Position numbers and translations under genes: made by a program. A model generated the notes under the pieces. That model was given only the letters and a program-made list of their open reading frames with translations, was not told the origin of the DNA and ran no database searches. DNA of 64,000 bases from Erythrobacter ani (lineage in GTDB: Bacteria; Pseudomonadota; Alphaproteobacteria; Sphingomonadales; Sphingomonadaceae), in NCBI RefSeq assembly GCF_019204025.1, contig NZ_JAGSPB010000002.1:682001-746000 (forward strand). The letters run 5' to 3'. How positions within the stretch are numbered: the stretch's first letter is position 1; every line of letters starts with the position of its first letter. Positions 35,527 through 44,761 of the stretch are shown here, piece after piece.

Positions 35527-36750
35527 TCAGCCTGCGGTCGCTGTAATCTTGGCGAAATGCGCAAGCTGCGCAGAATGCGCGCGGTGTTGGCCGCGTTCAC
35601 TGCCCGACATCTCACGGCGCATTGCGGCTAAGGCCTCGCCGCTCAGACTGATGCCGATTTCGCGGTAGGTACGTCTGATCTCGCGCTCCCAATTTGCGTT
35701 GAGGTCGTCGAAATGTAGCCGCGCGACAGGTTTCTTCCAGCGATCAAGCGCCGCCGCCATCCGTGCCTCGCGCAATTCCAGCTTGCGCCGCCATTCGTTT
35801 TCGATCCAGGTCAGGTCGCATTCGTCGGACTGGATTGCCATCTGGTTCGCGACCAGTGAAACAGCGCTGCGTAGAACTGCTTCTTTTTGACGCTCCGCAA
35901 TGACGATCCGGGCATCGGGAAATTGCGTGAGCAAGGTCGCAAGGTCCTCGGAAAAGGCGGGCACTTTCAGCACGCGCGGCCGTGAGGCAAGGCGGCGATG
36001 CGTCGCATCGGTTTTCAGCATGCGCGCAAATTCTCGGTAGATCGGCGCGGGATCGAGGGCTTCGCTGAAAGCGGAATACCCTGGGATACGCCACTGCGAT
36101 TCGTAGATTGAATGGTTTAGCGCGGCAGCAATCCAGCCGAGTTCTTCCTCGACCTCACCGCTCGCCATGGGATGGATCGTGTCGATCCACGGATTGATCC
36201 GGCGCATGATCATCAGATCGAAAGCGCCCTTCAACCGCCGCATGTCGGGGAAGCTCGGCACCGGATGGGAGGCATCGCAATATCGCGTCGCGGAATGCCC
36301 CGGGTCTGCGGCCAGCAGTTTGTGGATACGCGTGGTGCCGCTGCGCATATGTCCGATGACGATGATTGGAGGTGCGAGTTTTGTCGCGAGTAGCTCGGGA
36401 CGCTCTGCCCAAAGCGCGCCGAAGCGCAGCCGGTTGCGGATGACGCGGACAAGTTGGCCCCATGCCATCGCTTTGCCGAGCGGGTTAAGGCGAGCCTCTT
36501 CCGTTACCGCTTGGCAAAGCGCCTCGAGCCGCAAACGGAAATCTGCCACGTCTTCGGGATCTCGGCCCGCCTGTTCGGCCTCTTCGCTTCGGTCCCCAAA
36601 CCCCTTGGCCGCCGAATGCCACAGTTCATTCGGATCGAGTGAAGGTACCGGCAACCAGCCCCTTTGCCACGCTGTGCCCAGCCAGCCGCTCAATCGGTCG
36701 ACGATCGGTGCGCGGGCGAGGGGGTGAGAGCGGGTAGGGTGAGCGGTCAT
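35527..36750 (-). CDS. Sulfotransferase-family protein
   Basis: The 407-residue protein has the PAPS 5'-phosphosulfate loop PPIIVIGHMRSGTTRIHKLL and a 3'-phosphate region (RIVIAERQKEAVLRSAVSLV), which define the sulfotransferase fold. Catalytic identity and substrate are not evident; related sphingomonad proteins are annotated only at family level. The start at 36750 forms a TGATG overlap with the purN stop, so it is co-transcribed with purM-purN. The longer in-frame extension would read inside purN and is rejected. Confidence 0.87.
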   Translation of the reverse strand: MTAHPTRSHPLARAPIVDRLSGWLGTAWQRGWLPVPSLDPNELWHSAAKGFGDRSEEAEQAGRDPEDVADFRLRLEALCQAVTEEARLNPLGKAMAWGQLVRVIRNRLRFGALWAERPELLATKLAPPIIVIGHMRSGTTRIHKLLAADPGHSATRYCDASHPVPSFPDMRRLKGAFDLMIMRRINPWIDTIHPMASGEVEEELGWIAAALNHSIYESQWRIPGYSAFSEALDPAPIYREFARMLKTDATHRRLASRPRVLKVPAFSEDLATLLTQFPDARIVIAERQKEAVLRSAVSLVANQMAIQSDECDLTWIENEWRRKLELREARMAAALDRWKKPVARLHFDDLNANWEREIRRTYREIGISLSGEALAAMRREMSGSERGQHRAHSAQLAHFAKITATAG

Positions 36751-37715
36751 CAGAACATGCCCGCGGCATCGTGGAGTTTCGTCAGCCGCGCCGGGGCGGC
36801 ACTTCGCCAACTGCGCTCAAGCCACTCCGCCACATGCACCCAGTCCGTCCCGGGACGGTTCAGGATCAGCCCGATCCAACCGCTCGCGCCGTAATAGGCA
36901 GGCTTGAAATAGGTGTCGGGCTGCGCTTCAACGAGGTCCAGCAGCTCGTCCATTCCGCTCGTCTTGACCAGCACGGCGATGTGTTCGCTGCCGTGGTGAT
37001 TTTCGCTGAAATGGGCGAAAAATTTGCCCGACTTTTCGGCCCCAACCCGGAATCCGGGGGAGCCGTGGCTGTCGCGCGCATGAGTTTCCGGCAGCGCCAG
37101 CGCGATATCGCGCACGCGCTCGTACACGTAGCGGGCATCGTAAGGCCGTGAAACGTAGTCGGTAACGGCCCGCGGGAAGAGCTGGTGCTCGGCATATTTG
37201 ACCCGCTCGGCGAGAGTCTGGGGCGTCTCGCATTCGCGGATCGCAACCTTCGCCTGTGCGAGCACCTCTCCTGCATCGAGCTCGGGTGTTACAATGTGCA
37301 CGCTGGCCCCGGCATGGCTGTCACCGGCAGCGATCGCCCGTGCGAAAGTATCCAGGCCCTTGTATTTGGGCAGTAGTGAGGGGTGGATATTCAGAATGCG
37401 ACCTTCCCAGCGGCGAACGAAATCGTCTGACAGGATCCGCATGTACCCCGCCAAAACCAAATATTCCGTTTCCGAAGCGATGAGTGCGGCTTCCATCGCC
37501 GCGTCGTGCTCCTCCCGGCTATGGCCTTTATGCGAGTGAACGAAGGTCTCGATCCCCTCTGCGCGGGCAATCTCGAGGCCTTGTGCATCGGGGACGTTGC
37601 TTGCAACCAGCACGACATCATATCGACTGGTCTCCAGCAGACCGGCGTAGAGCAGCGCCGCCATATTGGTGCCGGTGCCCGAAATGAAGATCGCGATTCT
37701 GGCTTTTTCAGCCAA
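36750..37715 (-). CDS. purN: PurN fused to a YjbR/MmcQ-like domain
   Basis: The 321-residue protein transfers a formyl group from 10-formyl-THF to GAR in purine synthesis. Residues 1-190 are a complete Pur[13 protein letters not shown], and [12 protein letters not shown] with catalytic Asn/His, then Asp in ELDAGEV. Residues about 194-321 are an extra domain ([20 protein letters not shown] to [11 protein letters not shown]) that resembles the MmcQ/YjbR (DUF419) family. Standard PurN is about 200 residues. The start is uncertain: TTG at 37715 gives the family N-terminus and an 8-nt overlap with purM; ATG at 37787 would overlap purM by 80 nt. Confidence 0.85.
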   Translation of the reverse strand: MAEKARIAIFISGTGTNMAALLYAGLLETSRYDVVLVASNVPDAQGLEIARAEGIETFVHSHKGHSREEHDAAMEAALIASETEYLVLAGYMRILSDDFVRRWEGRILNIHPSLLPKYKGLDTFARAIAAGDSHAGASVHIVTPELDAGEVLAQAKVAIRECETPQTLAERVKYAEHQLFPRAVTDYVSRPYDARYVYERVRDIALALPETHARDSHGSPGFRVGAEKSGKFFAHFSENHHGSEHIAVLVKTSGMDELLDLVEAQPDTYFKPAYYGASGWIGLILNRPGTDWVHVAEWLERSWRSAAPARLTKLHDAAGMF

Positions 37716-38841
37716 GGTGCACGGCCTCCCAATCGATTCTGCCGGCCCAGGTACCTTGCGATCCGCGAACGGTGCATCCGCGCTCACCGCCAGCTACCGT
37801 GCCTACGCGAAATACGGTCTCGCCCACTTCCGAGAGCCGCGCCGCAACGCTCTCCGCCCTTTCAGCCTCGACCGCGAGAACCATTCCGACGCCGCAATTG
37901 AAGGTGCGGGCCATTTCGGCGGGCTCGATATTTCCTTGCGCTTGCAGGAACGCCATCAGGCGCGGCTGGTCCCAGCGATCCGCATCCACATGCGCATGAG
38001 CGCCTTCGGGCAGGATGCGCGGGATATTTTCGAGCAAGCCGCCTCCGGTGATGTGTGCCAGCCCTTTGATCAGACCTTCGCGGATGAGCGGGAGCAGGCT
38101 GGCGACATAGATACGAGTCGGCTCGATCAAGGTATCAATGAGAAGGCGTTCCTGATCGAACACGGCCGGTCGATCCATCTTCCAGCCGAAATCGTCCGCC
38201 AGTCGCCGGACCAGCGAATAACCGTTCGAATGCACGCCAGAGGATGCAAGGCCGAGTAGGACGTTGCCCGGTGCAACTCGCTCGCCGGTCAATTGTTCGT
38301 CGCGCTCGACCGCGCCCACGCAAAAGCCTGCAAGGTCGTAATCGCCATCTGCATACATGCCTGGCATCTCTGCTGTTTCGCCGCCAATCAGTGCGCAGCC
38401 CGCTAGCTTGCAGCCCTCGGCGATCCCGGCGACAACCCTTTCGGCGACACCGTTTTCGAGCTGCCCGGTCGCGAAATAATCGAGGAAGAACAGCGGCTCC
38501 GCACCCTGAACGATCAGGTCATTCACGCACATCGCGACAAGGTCGATCCCGACGGTGTCGTGGCGATCATGCTCGATCGCGAGCTTCAGCTTGGTGCCGA
38601 CACCGTCATTTGCCGCGACCAGCAGAGGATCGCTGTACCCGGCCGCCTTGGGATCGAAAAACCCGCCAAATCCGCCAAGCTCGCTCGTCGCGCCAGGGCG
38701 TGCAGTGGCTTTTGCGAGCGGGGCGATAGCCTTGACCAAGGAGTTGCCCGCCTCGATCGACACGCCTGCACCGGCATAAGTGTAGCCGCCGCCATGCTGG
38801 CGCTCGCGGTCTTTGCCGCCTGAACCCGTATCAGTAGTCAT
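37708..38841 (-). CDS. purM: Phosphoribosylformylglycinamidine cyclo-ligase PurM
   Basis: The 377-residue protein makes aminoimidazole ribotide from FGAM with ATP. The [17 protein letters not shown] start, [28 protein letters not shown] and [13 protein letters not shown] motifs are canonical. It overlaps purN, its usual partner, and purN is followed by the sulfotransferase. It is divergent from the DUF2066-like gene with a short intergenic gap. Length is normal. Confidence 0.96.
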   Translation of the reverse strand: MTTDTGSGGKDRERQHGGGYTYAGAGVSIEAGNSLVKAIAPLAKATARPGATSELGGFGGFFDPKAAGYSDPLLVAANDGVGTKLKLAIEHDRHDTVGIDLVAMCVNDLIVQGAEPLFFLDYFATGQLENGVAERVVAGIAEGCKLAGCALIGGETAEMPGMYADGDYDLAGFCVGAVERDEQLTGERVAPGNVLLGLASSGVHSNGYSLVRRLADDFGWKMDRPAVFDQERLLIDTLIEPTRIYVASLLPLIREGLIKGLAHITGGGLLENIPRILPEGAHAHVDADRWDQPRLMAFLQAQGNIEPAEMARTFNCGVGMVLAVEAERAESVAARLSEVGETVFRVGTVAGGERGCTVRGSQGTWAGRIDWEAVHLG

Positions 38842-38926
38842 ACAATCCCCGACCTAAGCCCATGCGTTTAGCCTTTCTGGCTTGGAATTCCACTTCGGTT
38901 TGGGCAAAAGGCCGCTGATTTCCACG

Positions 38927-40237
38927 ATGGCCATGACAATCGCCCCTTCTCGCCTCCTAAACGGGGCCTTCCTGCAAGCATCGCTTGGCGCAGCGCTGCG
39001 CCGTATCGGTGCCACGCTGATTGCCTTGGTTCTCCTGGGCGGGGCGTTCGCGATCGTGCTCGCGCAGGTTGAGGGCGATCGCGGGATCGCGCCCACCGCC
39101 TCTTCAGCGGATTACGAGGTTCGCGGGATCGAGGTCGATGAGCGCGCGGATACAGGAGAGGAAGCCCGCGAGCAGGCGTGGCGCCGCGCGCAGCGGCTTG
39201 CATGGCAGCAGATCGAAGGGCCACCCGTGTCGGACAGCCAGCTTTCCAGCATGGTGTCGTCCATCGTAATCCAGCAGGAGCGGATCGGTCCCAAGCGGTA
39301 TATTGCCACTCTTGGCGTGATCTTCGATCGCCAGCGTGCCGGTCGCTACCTCGGGGGCGCCGCGACGTCGCGCTCTTCAGCGCCCATGCTGCTTCTCCCG
39401 GTCACGGTCAGCGGAGGGACTTTCACGACATTCGAGGTGCGCAATGCGTGGCAGCGCGCCTGGGCTGAATTCAATCCGGGTCGCAGCAGGATCGATTATG
39501 TTCGGCCAAGCGGGGCAGGGGGCGATTCGCTTTTGCTCGGCTATGGTCAGGCGGGCCGCCGCAGCCGCGCGTGGTGGCGCACTACGCTCGATCAATATGG
39601 CGCTGCCGATGCGCTGGTTCCGATTGCTCGCCTGCATTACCAGTTTCCTGGAGGTCCGGTGACCGGCACCTTCACAGCGCGTTATGGTCCTGACAGCCGG
39701 GTGCTTCAGACTTTTGAATTGACGGCGGGCAGCCCGGCGCAGGTTGACGATATGCTGCAGCAGGCGGTGGCAAGGATCGATTCGATCTACGAGACCGCAC
39801 TGGTCGATGGCAAATTGCAGCCCGACCCGACTTTGACAGCGGGCGCCTCAGGAGAGATCGATCCAGCGCTCCAGCGTCTTATCGATATCGGCCGGGCCGT
39901 GCGGGCGCGCGAAGCGGCGGCGGCTGAAGCAGCAGAAGCCAGTGCGAACGCACAGACCGGCACGGCTCAGGTCGAAACTGCAACTCCAGCCCCGGTCAGC
40001 TCAAGCAATTATACCGTCCAGTTCGAGACAGCTGATGGCAGCGCCTTCGACAGCGCACTGACGAGCGTGCGCGGGACACCGGGCGTTCGCGGCGTCGCCG
40101 TAACCAGCACTGCAATGGGCGGCACTTCGGTAATGACGGTTAGTTTCAGCGGCACGCTGGACGAGCTTGCCGCAGCTCTGCGTGCGCGCGGCTTTACTGT
40201 GCGCCAGGGCGCAAACGCTCTCGCCATCAGTCGCTAA
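38927..40237 (+). CDS. Exported DUF2066-like protein
   Basis: The 436-residue protein has a hydrophobic N-terminal segment at about 22-46 (ATLIALVLLGGAFAIVLAQV), a likely signal or anchor. A domain follows with AREQAWRRAQRLAWQQI and AATLGVIFDRQRAGRYLG, features of DUF2066-type proteins. A long alanine/glutamate-rich linker at about 300-345 (EAAAAEAAEASA) leads to a small compact C-terminal domain that may resemble HMA-like folds. Function unknown. The start is uncertain: ATG at 38882 or 38933 are alternatives, and none has a clear ribosome site. It precedes the hdaA-like gene by 19 bp. Confidence 0.75.
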   Translation: MAMTIAPSRLLNGAFLQASLGAALRRIGATLIALVLLGGAFAIVLAQVEGDRGIAPTASSADYEVRGIEVDERADTGEEAREQAWRRAQRLAWQQIEGPPVSDSQLSSMVSSIVIQQERIGPKRYIATLGVIFDRQRAGRYLGGAATSRSSAPMLLLPVTVSGGTFTTFEVRNAWQRAWAEFNPGRSRIDYVRPSGAGGDSLLLGYGQAGRRSRAWWRTTLDQYGAADALVPIARLHYQFPGGPVTGTFTARYGPDSRVLQTFELTAGSPAQVDDMLQQAVARIDSIYETALVDGKLQPDPTLTAGASGEIDPALQRLIDIGRAVRAREAAAAEAAEASANAQTGTAQVETATPAPVSSSNYTVQFETADGSAFDSALTSVRGTPGVRGVAVTSTAMGGTSVMTVSFSGTLDELAAALRARGFTVRQGANALAISR

Positions 40238-40256
40238 GGTCTTGGCGCCGACTTCG

Positions 40257-40898
40257 ATGGCAAGACCTGCACCATCCGCCCAGCAGATTGCATTACCTCT
40301 CGTCTCACATGATGGCGGCGCCGCACAGCGCATTGTCATCGGCAATGCCAATGCGCATGTGATCGAAGCGCTAAGAGAGCCGGAACGATGGCCATTTGGC
40401 AGCGCCGTGCTGACCGGGCCTAAGCGCTCCGGCAAATCACTCTTGGGTCGCTGGGCCGAAGCGCAAGGCATCAGGGTGATCGACAGTGCGGACGAGGTCG
40501 ATGAGACGGAGCTGTTCCACAGCTGGAATGCCGGGCAGGAAGGTGGATCGAGGGCGGGGGAGCCGCTCCTGCTGATCGCCAATGAAAGGCCGTGGGAGAT
40601 CAAGCTCCCGGACCTTGCATCGCGGCTCGGCGGGTCGCTGCAGCTAGAAATAGGTGAGCCGGATGACGCAATGGCTGCCGAACTGATCGAGGCATTTGCG
40701 GAGCAGCGCGCGCTTTCGCTAGCAGATGGTGCGTCCGAATATCTCGTTCCCCGTACCGAGCGCAGTTTTGCCGCACTCGAAGCCCTTGTTGCGACGATCG
40801 ATCGCATCAGTCTTGAACGTCAGGCCCCCGCCACCATGTCGGTTTGGCGCGCCGCCTTGGAAGCCCTGCAAGGCCCCGAACAACAAAAACTGTTGTAA
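40257..40898 (+). CDS. DnaA-related regulatory protein (HdaA-like)
   Basis: The 213-residue protein is a short AAA+ protein related to DnaA domain III without the DNA-binding domain IV. The ALPLVSHDGGAAQRIVIGNAN start contains a QxxLPL-type clamp-binding motif, as in Hda proteins that bind the DNA polymerase clamp. Walker A GPKRSGKS is at 54-61, and FAALEALVATIDRISLE is near the C-terminus. Hda-type proteins promote inactivation of DnaA-ATP after initiation (known in E. coli and Caulobacter). The start at 40257 gives this motif at the N-terminus. It precedes cysE by 42 bp. Confidence 0.8.
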   Translation: MARPAPSAQQIALPLVSHDGGAAQRIVIGNANAHVIEALREPERWPFGSAVLTGPKRSGKSLLGRWAEAQGIRVIDSADEVDETELFHSWNAGQEGGSRAGEPLLLIANERPWEIKLPDLASRLGGSLQLEIGEPDDAMAAELIEAFAEQRALSLADGASEYLVPRTERSFAALEALVATIDRISLERQAPATMSVWRAALEALQGPEQQKLL

Positions 40899-40940
40899 GC
40901 AGGATTTGCAAAATCGCCCGTTTGGTGGGAGAAAAATGCG

Positions 40941-41669
40941 ATGTTCGACACGCTCAAAAGTTATCTGGACTCGATCCAGGCCCGCGATCCGGCACCGCGC
41001 TCGCGCGCCGAAATCCTTTTATATCCCGGAGTTTGGGCGGTATTCTTCCACCGGATTGCTCACTGGCTGTTCGATGCCAAGCTGTATTTCCTCGCCCGCC
41101 TCGTGAACCATTTCTCGCGTGCGCTGACTGCCATCGATATTCATCCCGGGGCGACCATCGGGAAAAACTTCTTCATCGATCATGGCTTCACCGTCATCGG
41201 AGAGACTGCCGAAATCGGCGACAACGTGACGATTTATCAATGCGTGACATTGGGTGGCACGAACCCGACCAACGGGCAGGGAGGCAAGCGCCATCCGACG
41301 CTGGAGGACAACGTCATCATCGGATCGGGAGCACAAATCATCGGCCCGATCACTGTCGGTGAGCGGGGACGTGTTGGAGCGAATGCGGTCGTGATGGAGG
41401 ATGTGCCAGCGGGCGCAACCATGGTCGGTCTCAAGGCTCGCTCGACGCTTGTCCCGGCAGAGCAGTGGATGCGGGAGTTCATCCCTTACGGGACGCCGTG
41501 CGAGGATGCCGAGGGCAATCGGGTCGACTGCATCGAAAAACTCGAAACCGAGCTGACCGCCATGAAGGCAGAGATTGCCGCGCTGAAAAGGAGTGCGGAG
41601 CAAAGCGCCAATTCCCCGGAACAGGCCGCATTCGATCTTGATGCGAAGAAAAGCGGAACCGACGATTGA
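40941..41669 (+). CDS. cysE: Serine O-acetyltransferase
   Basis: The 242-residue protein activates serine for cysteine synthesis. The left-handed beta-helix hexapeptide repeats (IHPGATIGKNFFIDHGF, VTIYQCVTLGGT) and the conserved active-site His-Asp pair (DHG) are present. A C-terminal coiled segment (KLETELTAMKAEIAALK) extends past the core fold. It overlaps the DUF2794 gene by 1 nt. The short N-terminal region is that of the EpsC/SrpH-like CysE subgroup. Confidence 0.93.
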   Translation: MFDTLKSYLDSIQARDPAPRSRAEILLYPGVWAVFFHRIAHWLFDAKLYFLARLVNHFSRALTAIDIHPGATIGKNFFIDHGFTVIGETAEIGDNVTIYQCVTLGGTNPTNGQGGKRHPTLEDNVIIGSGAQIIGPITVGERGRVGANAVVMEDVPAGATMVGLKARSTLVPAEQWMREFIPYGTPCEDAEGNRVDCIEKLETELTAMKAEIAALKRSAEQSANSPEQAAFDLDAKKSGTDD

Positions 41670-42037
41670 TGAGCTCAGGAGCGAGGCCGGGCAGTACCGG
41701 ACAGGTCGTTGCATTTCCAGGCCGCGCGGGCGGCCAAGTCGGTTTCCAGCGCGATGAGCTACAGCGAATTCTCGACCTTTATGGCCGCATGGTCGCTGCC
41801 GGCCAGTGGCGCGATTATGCGATGGATTTCGGCAAGAACGCCGCAACCTTCGCCGCGTTTCGCCGGGCGTCGGAGCGACCACAGGCCCGCGTTGAGAAAC
41901 GTCCTGCGCTAAGGGCAAAGCAGGGCATGTGGACCCTCTTCGGTGAGCACGGACAGGTGCTCAAACGTGGTCACGAACTGGCCGGGGTGCTCGCACCCAT
42001 GGAACGCCAGCTCATGAAATCGGTCGAGGGCAGCTAG
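41669..42037 (+). CDS. DUF2794-family protein
   Basis: The 122-residue protein matches DUF2794, a family confined mainly to alphaproteobacteria: FQRDELQRILDLYGRMVAAGQWRDYAM, FRRASERPQARVEKRPALRAKQG and VLKRGHELAGVL. Function is unknown. The ATG at 41669 overlaps the cysE stop (TGATG). A TTG one codon upstream is a less likely start. Confidence 0.88.
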   Translation: MSSGARPGSTGQVVAFPGRAGGQVGFQRDELQRILDLYGRMVAAGQWRDYAMDFGKNAATFAAFRRASERPQARVEKRPALRAKQGMWTLFGEHGQVLKRGHELAGVLAPMERQLMKSVEGS

Positions 42038-42058
42038 CGGCGAATTGTCCGGCGCTCC

Positions 42059-43231
42059 TCAGGCAGTCTGCGCCGTCAGTGTCAGATCGTGCGTGGCTGG
42101 CAACGCTTCCTGAATGCTTTCCGGCAAGGCTGTGACCACCGCGCGGCGGATCGGCTGCCAGAATGCTGACAGGCTGAGCAGCGCAGATCCGATGACCAGC
42201 GCGGTCAGAGCGAAGTTTAGCTCTACCGCTCCGAACTCGCGGAACAGGAACGTCAGTGCGAACAGCACGTAGGCGAGCGCGGATACGAGCAACGCTCGGC
42301 GATCGATGGCTAGGGCCAGCAATCCGAACCCGATATAGACCGCTATAACGGCCAAGGCCGCGCCGATACCGATATTGTTGCCATCGGTCACACCGATCAG
42401 AGCGAAGATAGGATGCGCGATCATTGGTGCGGCAAGCAGGTGCAGCCAGAACGCAACATCGCTGCGCCGCGAAGTGCGTTCGAGATCCGAAATATCCCAC
42501 CGCATCGCGAAGGCGAACACCGCGAGTCCCGCAGCGAAAACGAGAGACAGCACGACTGTCTCATTGACATTGTCGGGGCCAATCCCGGTGACTATCAGGC
42601 CTATTATCGTCCCGGCGACCGCGGCCGCACCTGCGGCAACAGTGATCGGGACCATGAAACGGCGCCAATGTAGAAAGGCACCACCAGCGGCGACCAACGC
42701 GGCAAGCGATATCGCCAGCGCACCCAGGCGATCGCTTCCGCCTTCGACCAGCGCAATGCCCACACCGAGGATCGTTGCGAATGTGCCCCCGACGAACGCC
42801 AGCAGAAGGAGTATCGAAGGCAGCGCCATCCGCCGCTTGCTGGTGAAGAATTCGGCAAGCGGCCAGGACGTCGCCGCGACGAACAGACCTGCGAGTGAAA
42901 TCTGCCATGCTTGCTGCAGGTCATTCGCCTCGCGCCATGCGGTGACTTCGGCCTCGGTCCTAGCTGCCCCGGTCGCGAACGCTGTCATATAATCTTCTGC
43001 AGGCACGATCATCGCGGCAATGGCCTGCCCGATGGCACCCACCGCCAGCAGAAGGATAACGATCCCGATTGCGACGAAGATATCGTTGAAGCTGTTTATG
43101 AGCCGGAAATTTTCTTCCGAAGAACGCGGTATCTCACGCACCACACTCATATGGGTGCGGAAACTCTGCGCAGCCTCGGCGCTCAGCGCACCTGCTGCAA
43201 CGGCAGAATTGATATCGTCTTCACTATACAT
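42059..43231 (-). CDS. Multi-span inner-membrane protein
   Basis: The 390-residue protein has a soluble N-terminus of about 50 residues (MYSEDDINSAVAAGALSAEAA) that recalls the start of DUF2157-type proteins. Nine to ten hydrophobic spans follow between about 50 and 370. No catalytic or transport motif is recognisable. It lies between the convergent DUF2794 gene and the two-gene membrane/SDR group. Family not assigned with certainty. Confidence 0.75.
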   Translation of the reverse strand: MYSEDDINSAVAAGALSAEAAQSFRTHMSVVREIPRSSEENFRLINSFNDIFVAIGIVILLLAVGAIGQAIAAMIVPAEDYMTAFATGAARTEAEVTAWREANDLQQAWQISLAGLFVAATSWPLAEFFTSKRRMALPSILLLLAFVGGTFATILGVGIALVEGGSDRLGALAISLAALVAAGGAFLHWRRFMVPITVAAGAAAVAGTIIGLIVTGIGPDNVNETVVLSLVFAAGLAVFAFAMRWDISDLERTSRRSDVAFWLHLLAAPMIAHPIFALIGVTDGNNIGIGAALAVIAVYIGFGLLALAIDRRALLVSALAYVLFALTFLFREFGAVELNFALTALVIGSALLSLSAFWQPIRRAVVTALPESIQEALPATHDLTLTAQTA

Positions 43232-43287
43232 CGGGCCCAGCCTCCGCTTGCGTTCGCAAGGGAAGCTAGTCTCGGTGTATTACTGTG

Positions 43288-43689
43288 TCAATACGCCCGC
43301 TCACGGCGGAGGAGGATAACCAGCAATCCGGCCCCGACGACGAAGTCGAATCCTGCGCATAACGGCGGGTACCATTCGGCAACGCCAGTGTGCGGGCCGA
43401 CAAGGGCATCATAGGTGCCATGGAGCAGGATCGCGACGCCGACGATCGGTGGCCAGCGGAGCATGATCGCCTGCGTCACGCTCGCCGCGGCCAGCGCCAG
43501 CGCCGTCTCCCACAGTATCTCTTCGAGAGACCCGGAAACCAGCCGTGCGCCAACGTAGATCGCGAGCATCGCGACCAACGCTATCAGTCCCTGGTTGGCG
43601 ATGGTCTTGGCATCGAGACGCACAAGAAAGGCGAGCAGCAGTAACCCGCTGCCCGCCCCGATTGCGGCTGCTAGCCAGTATCCCGACAT
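43288..43689 (-). CDS. Small multi-span membrane protein
   Basis: The 133-residue protein has four to five hydrophobic spans and little else; glutamates in GSLEEILWETA and a histidine in ILLHGTYDAL lie within or near membrane segments, a pattern reminiscent of CPBP-type intramembrane proteins, but the match is loose. Its start directly abuts the stop of the SDR gene on the same strand, so it is probably co-transcribed with that SDR. Confidence 0.65.
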   Translation of the reverse strand: MSGYWLAAAIGAGSGLLLLAFLVRLDAKTIANQGLIALVAMLAIYVGARLVSGSLEEILWETALALAAASVTQAIMLRWPPIVGVAILLHGTYDALVGPHTGVAEWYPPLCAGFDFVVGAGLLVILLRRERAY

Positions 43690-44619
43690 TTACCCGCGGG
43701 CGCTGCTCGGTCCGGTGCCGGTAACCTTCTGCATCGCTTTCAGGATCGCGCCAGACTGTTCGTTGCCCGATTGTGGAGCGACGAGGTTGGTGAACGAGCT
43801 GATGTCATCCCAGCGTTCGGCGAAACCTTCGACGGTGCGATTGCCGTCCTCAAGCCAGACCGCATCATTCATCACGACCCACGCTGAGTGGAAACCGCCG
43901 GCACCGGCGCCAACAATGGCGTTAGTGGGAGCATCTTCGCTCACGAGGAAAAGTGCGGCTGGAACAACGTTCTCGGGTGCGAACAGCTTGAATGCTTCTT
44001 CGGGGAAGAGGTCTTCGGTCATGCGCGTGCCTGCGACCGGCGAAAGCGAGTTGCAGCGAATGTTGTATTTCGCGCCTTCGAGCTGGAGCGTTTTCGTGAG
44101 GCCAGCAAGGCCGAGCTTTGCGGCGCCGTAGTTTGCCTGACCGAAATTGCCGAATAACCCGGTGGACGATGCCGTCATGAGCACGCGGCCATAGCCCTGT
44201 TCGCGGAAGGTTTCCCAGCATGCCTTGGTCACGAACGCCGAGCCCGTCAGGTGCACTTTGAGCACGAACTCGAAGTCTTCCGGGCTCATCTTAGCGAATG
44301 TCTTGTCGCGGAGGACGCCCGCATTGTTGATGAGGACGTGTACGCCGCCCCACTTCTGCTTGGCGTCGGCGACCATCTTTTCCATCTGATCGAATTCAGT
44401 GACCGATCCGCCGTTCGACATTGCTTCGCCGCCCGCTTTCTCGATCTCTTCGACCACTTCCAGCGCCATGTCGGAATGGCCGGTGCCGTCGCGCGATCCG
44501 CCGAGATCGTTTACAACGACCTTCGCGCCGCGCTTTGCCAGTTCGATCGCGTAAGCGCGGCCAAGGCCTCCGCCTGCGCCCGTGACGATTGCTACCTTGT
44601 CCTTGAAATCGATGCTCAT
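43690..44619 (-). CDS. SDR oxidoreductase, (3R)-hydroxyacyl-CoA dehydrogenase-like
   Basis: The 309-residue protein resembles the dehydrogenase domain of peroxisomal multifunctional enzyme type 2. TGAGGGLGRAYAIELAKRGA, VVNDLGGSRDG and the INNAGVLRDKTF run are diagnostic; the catalytic Ser and Tyr-x-x-x-Lys occur in MTASSTGLFGNFGQANYGAAK. This kind of enzyme oxidises (3R)-hydroxyacyl-CoA esters, so fatty-acid or sterol side-chain degradation is likely. It carries the GFHSAWVVMNDAVWLEDGNR extension typical of that branch. A perfect 18-bp palindrome lies 40 bp upstream of its start. Confidence 0.9.
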   Translation of the reverse strand: MSIDFKDKVAIVTGAGGGLGRAYAIELAKRGAKVVVNDLGGSRDGTGHSDMALEVVEEIEKAGGEAMSNGGSVTEFDQMEKMVADAKQKWGGVHVLINNAGVLRDKTFAKMSPEDFEFVLKVHLTGSAFVTKACWETFREQGYGRVLMTASSTGLFGNFGQANYGAAKLGLAGLTKTLQLEGAKYNIRCNSLSPVAGTRMTEDLFPEEAFKLFAPENVVPAALFLVSEDAPTNAIVGAGAGGFHSAWVVMNDAVWLEDGNRTVEGFAERWDDISSFTNLVAPQSGNEQSGAILKAMQKVTGTGPSSARG

Positions 44620-44658
44620 GACTGGATCCTTCCGTGCGTTTTGTCTTTATGAATTACG

Positions 44659-44676
44659 CTTTACGCGGGCGTAAAG
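44659..44676. promoter_or_regulatory. 18-bp perfect palindrome, candidate operator
   Basis: CTTTACGC, GG, GCGTAAAG forms a perfect dyad 40 bp upstream of the acyl-CoA-type SDR start, within the expected promoter position. The dyad resembles operators of TetR/FadR-type acyl-CoA-responsive regulators (family knowledge), but no such regulator gene is in the window. Confidence 0.5.
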
Positions 44677-44761
44677 TTACGTGCCGCTGGGTGGCAGGAT
44701 TTGTGCTGCGTTGCAACACCGGCTTGCGGGAACCGTGCACGCCGTAGGGGCAGCGTTTGCT

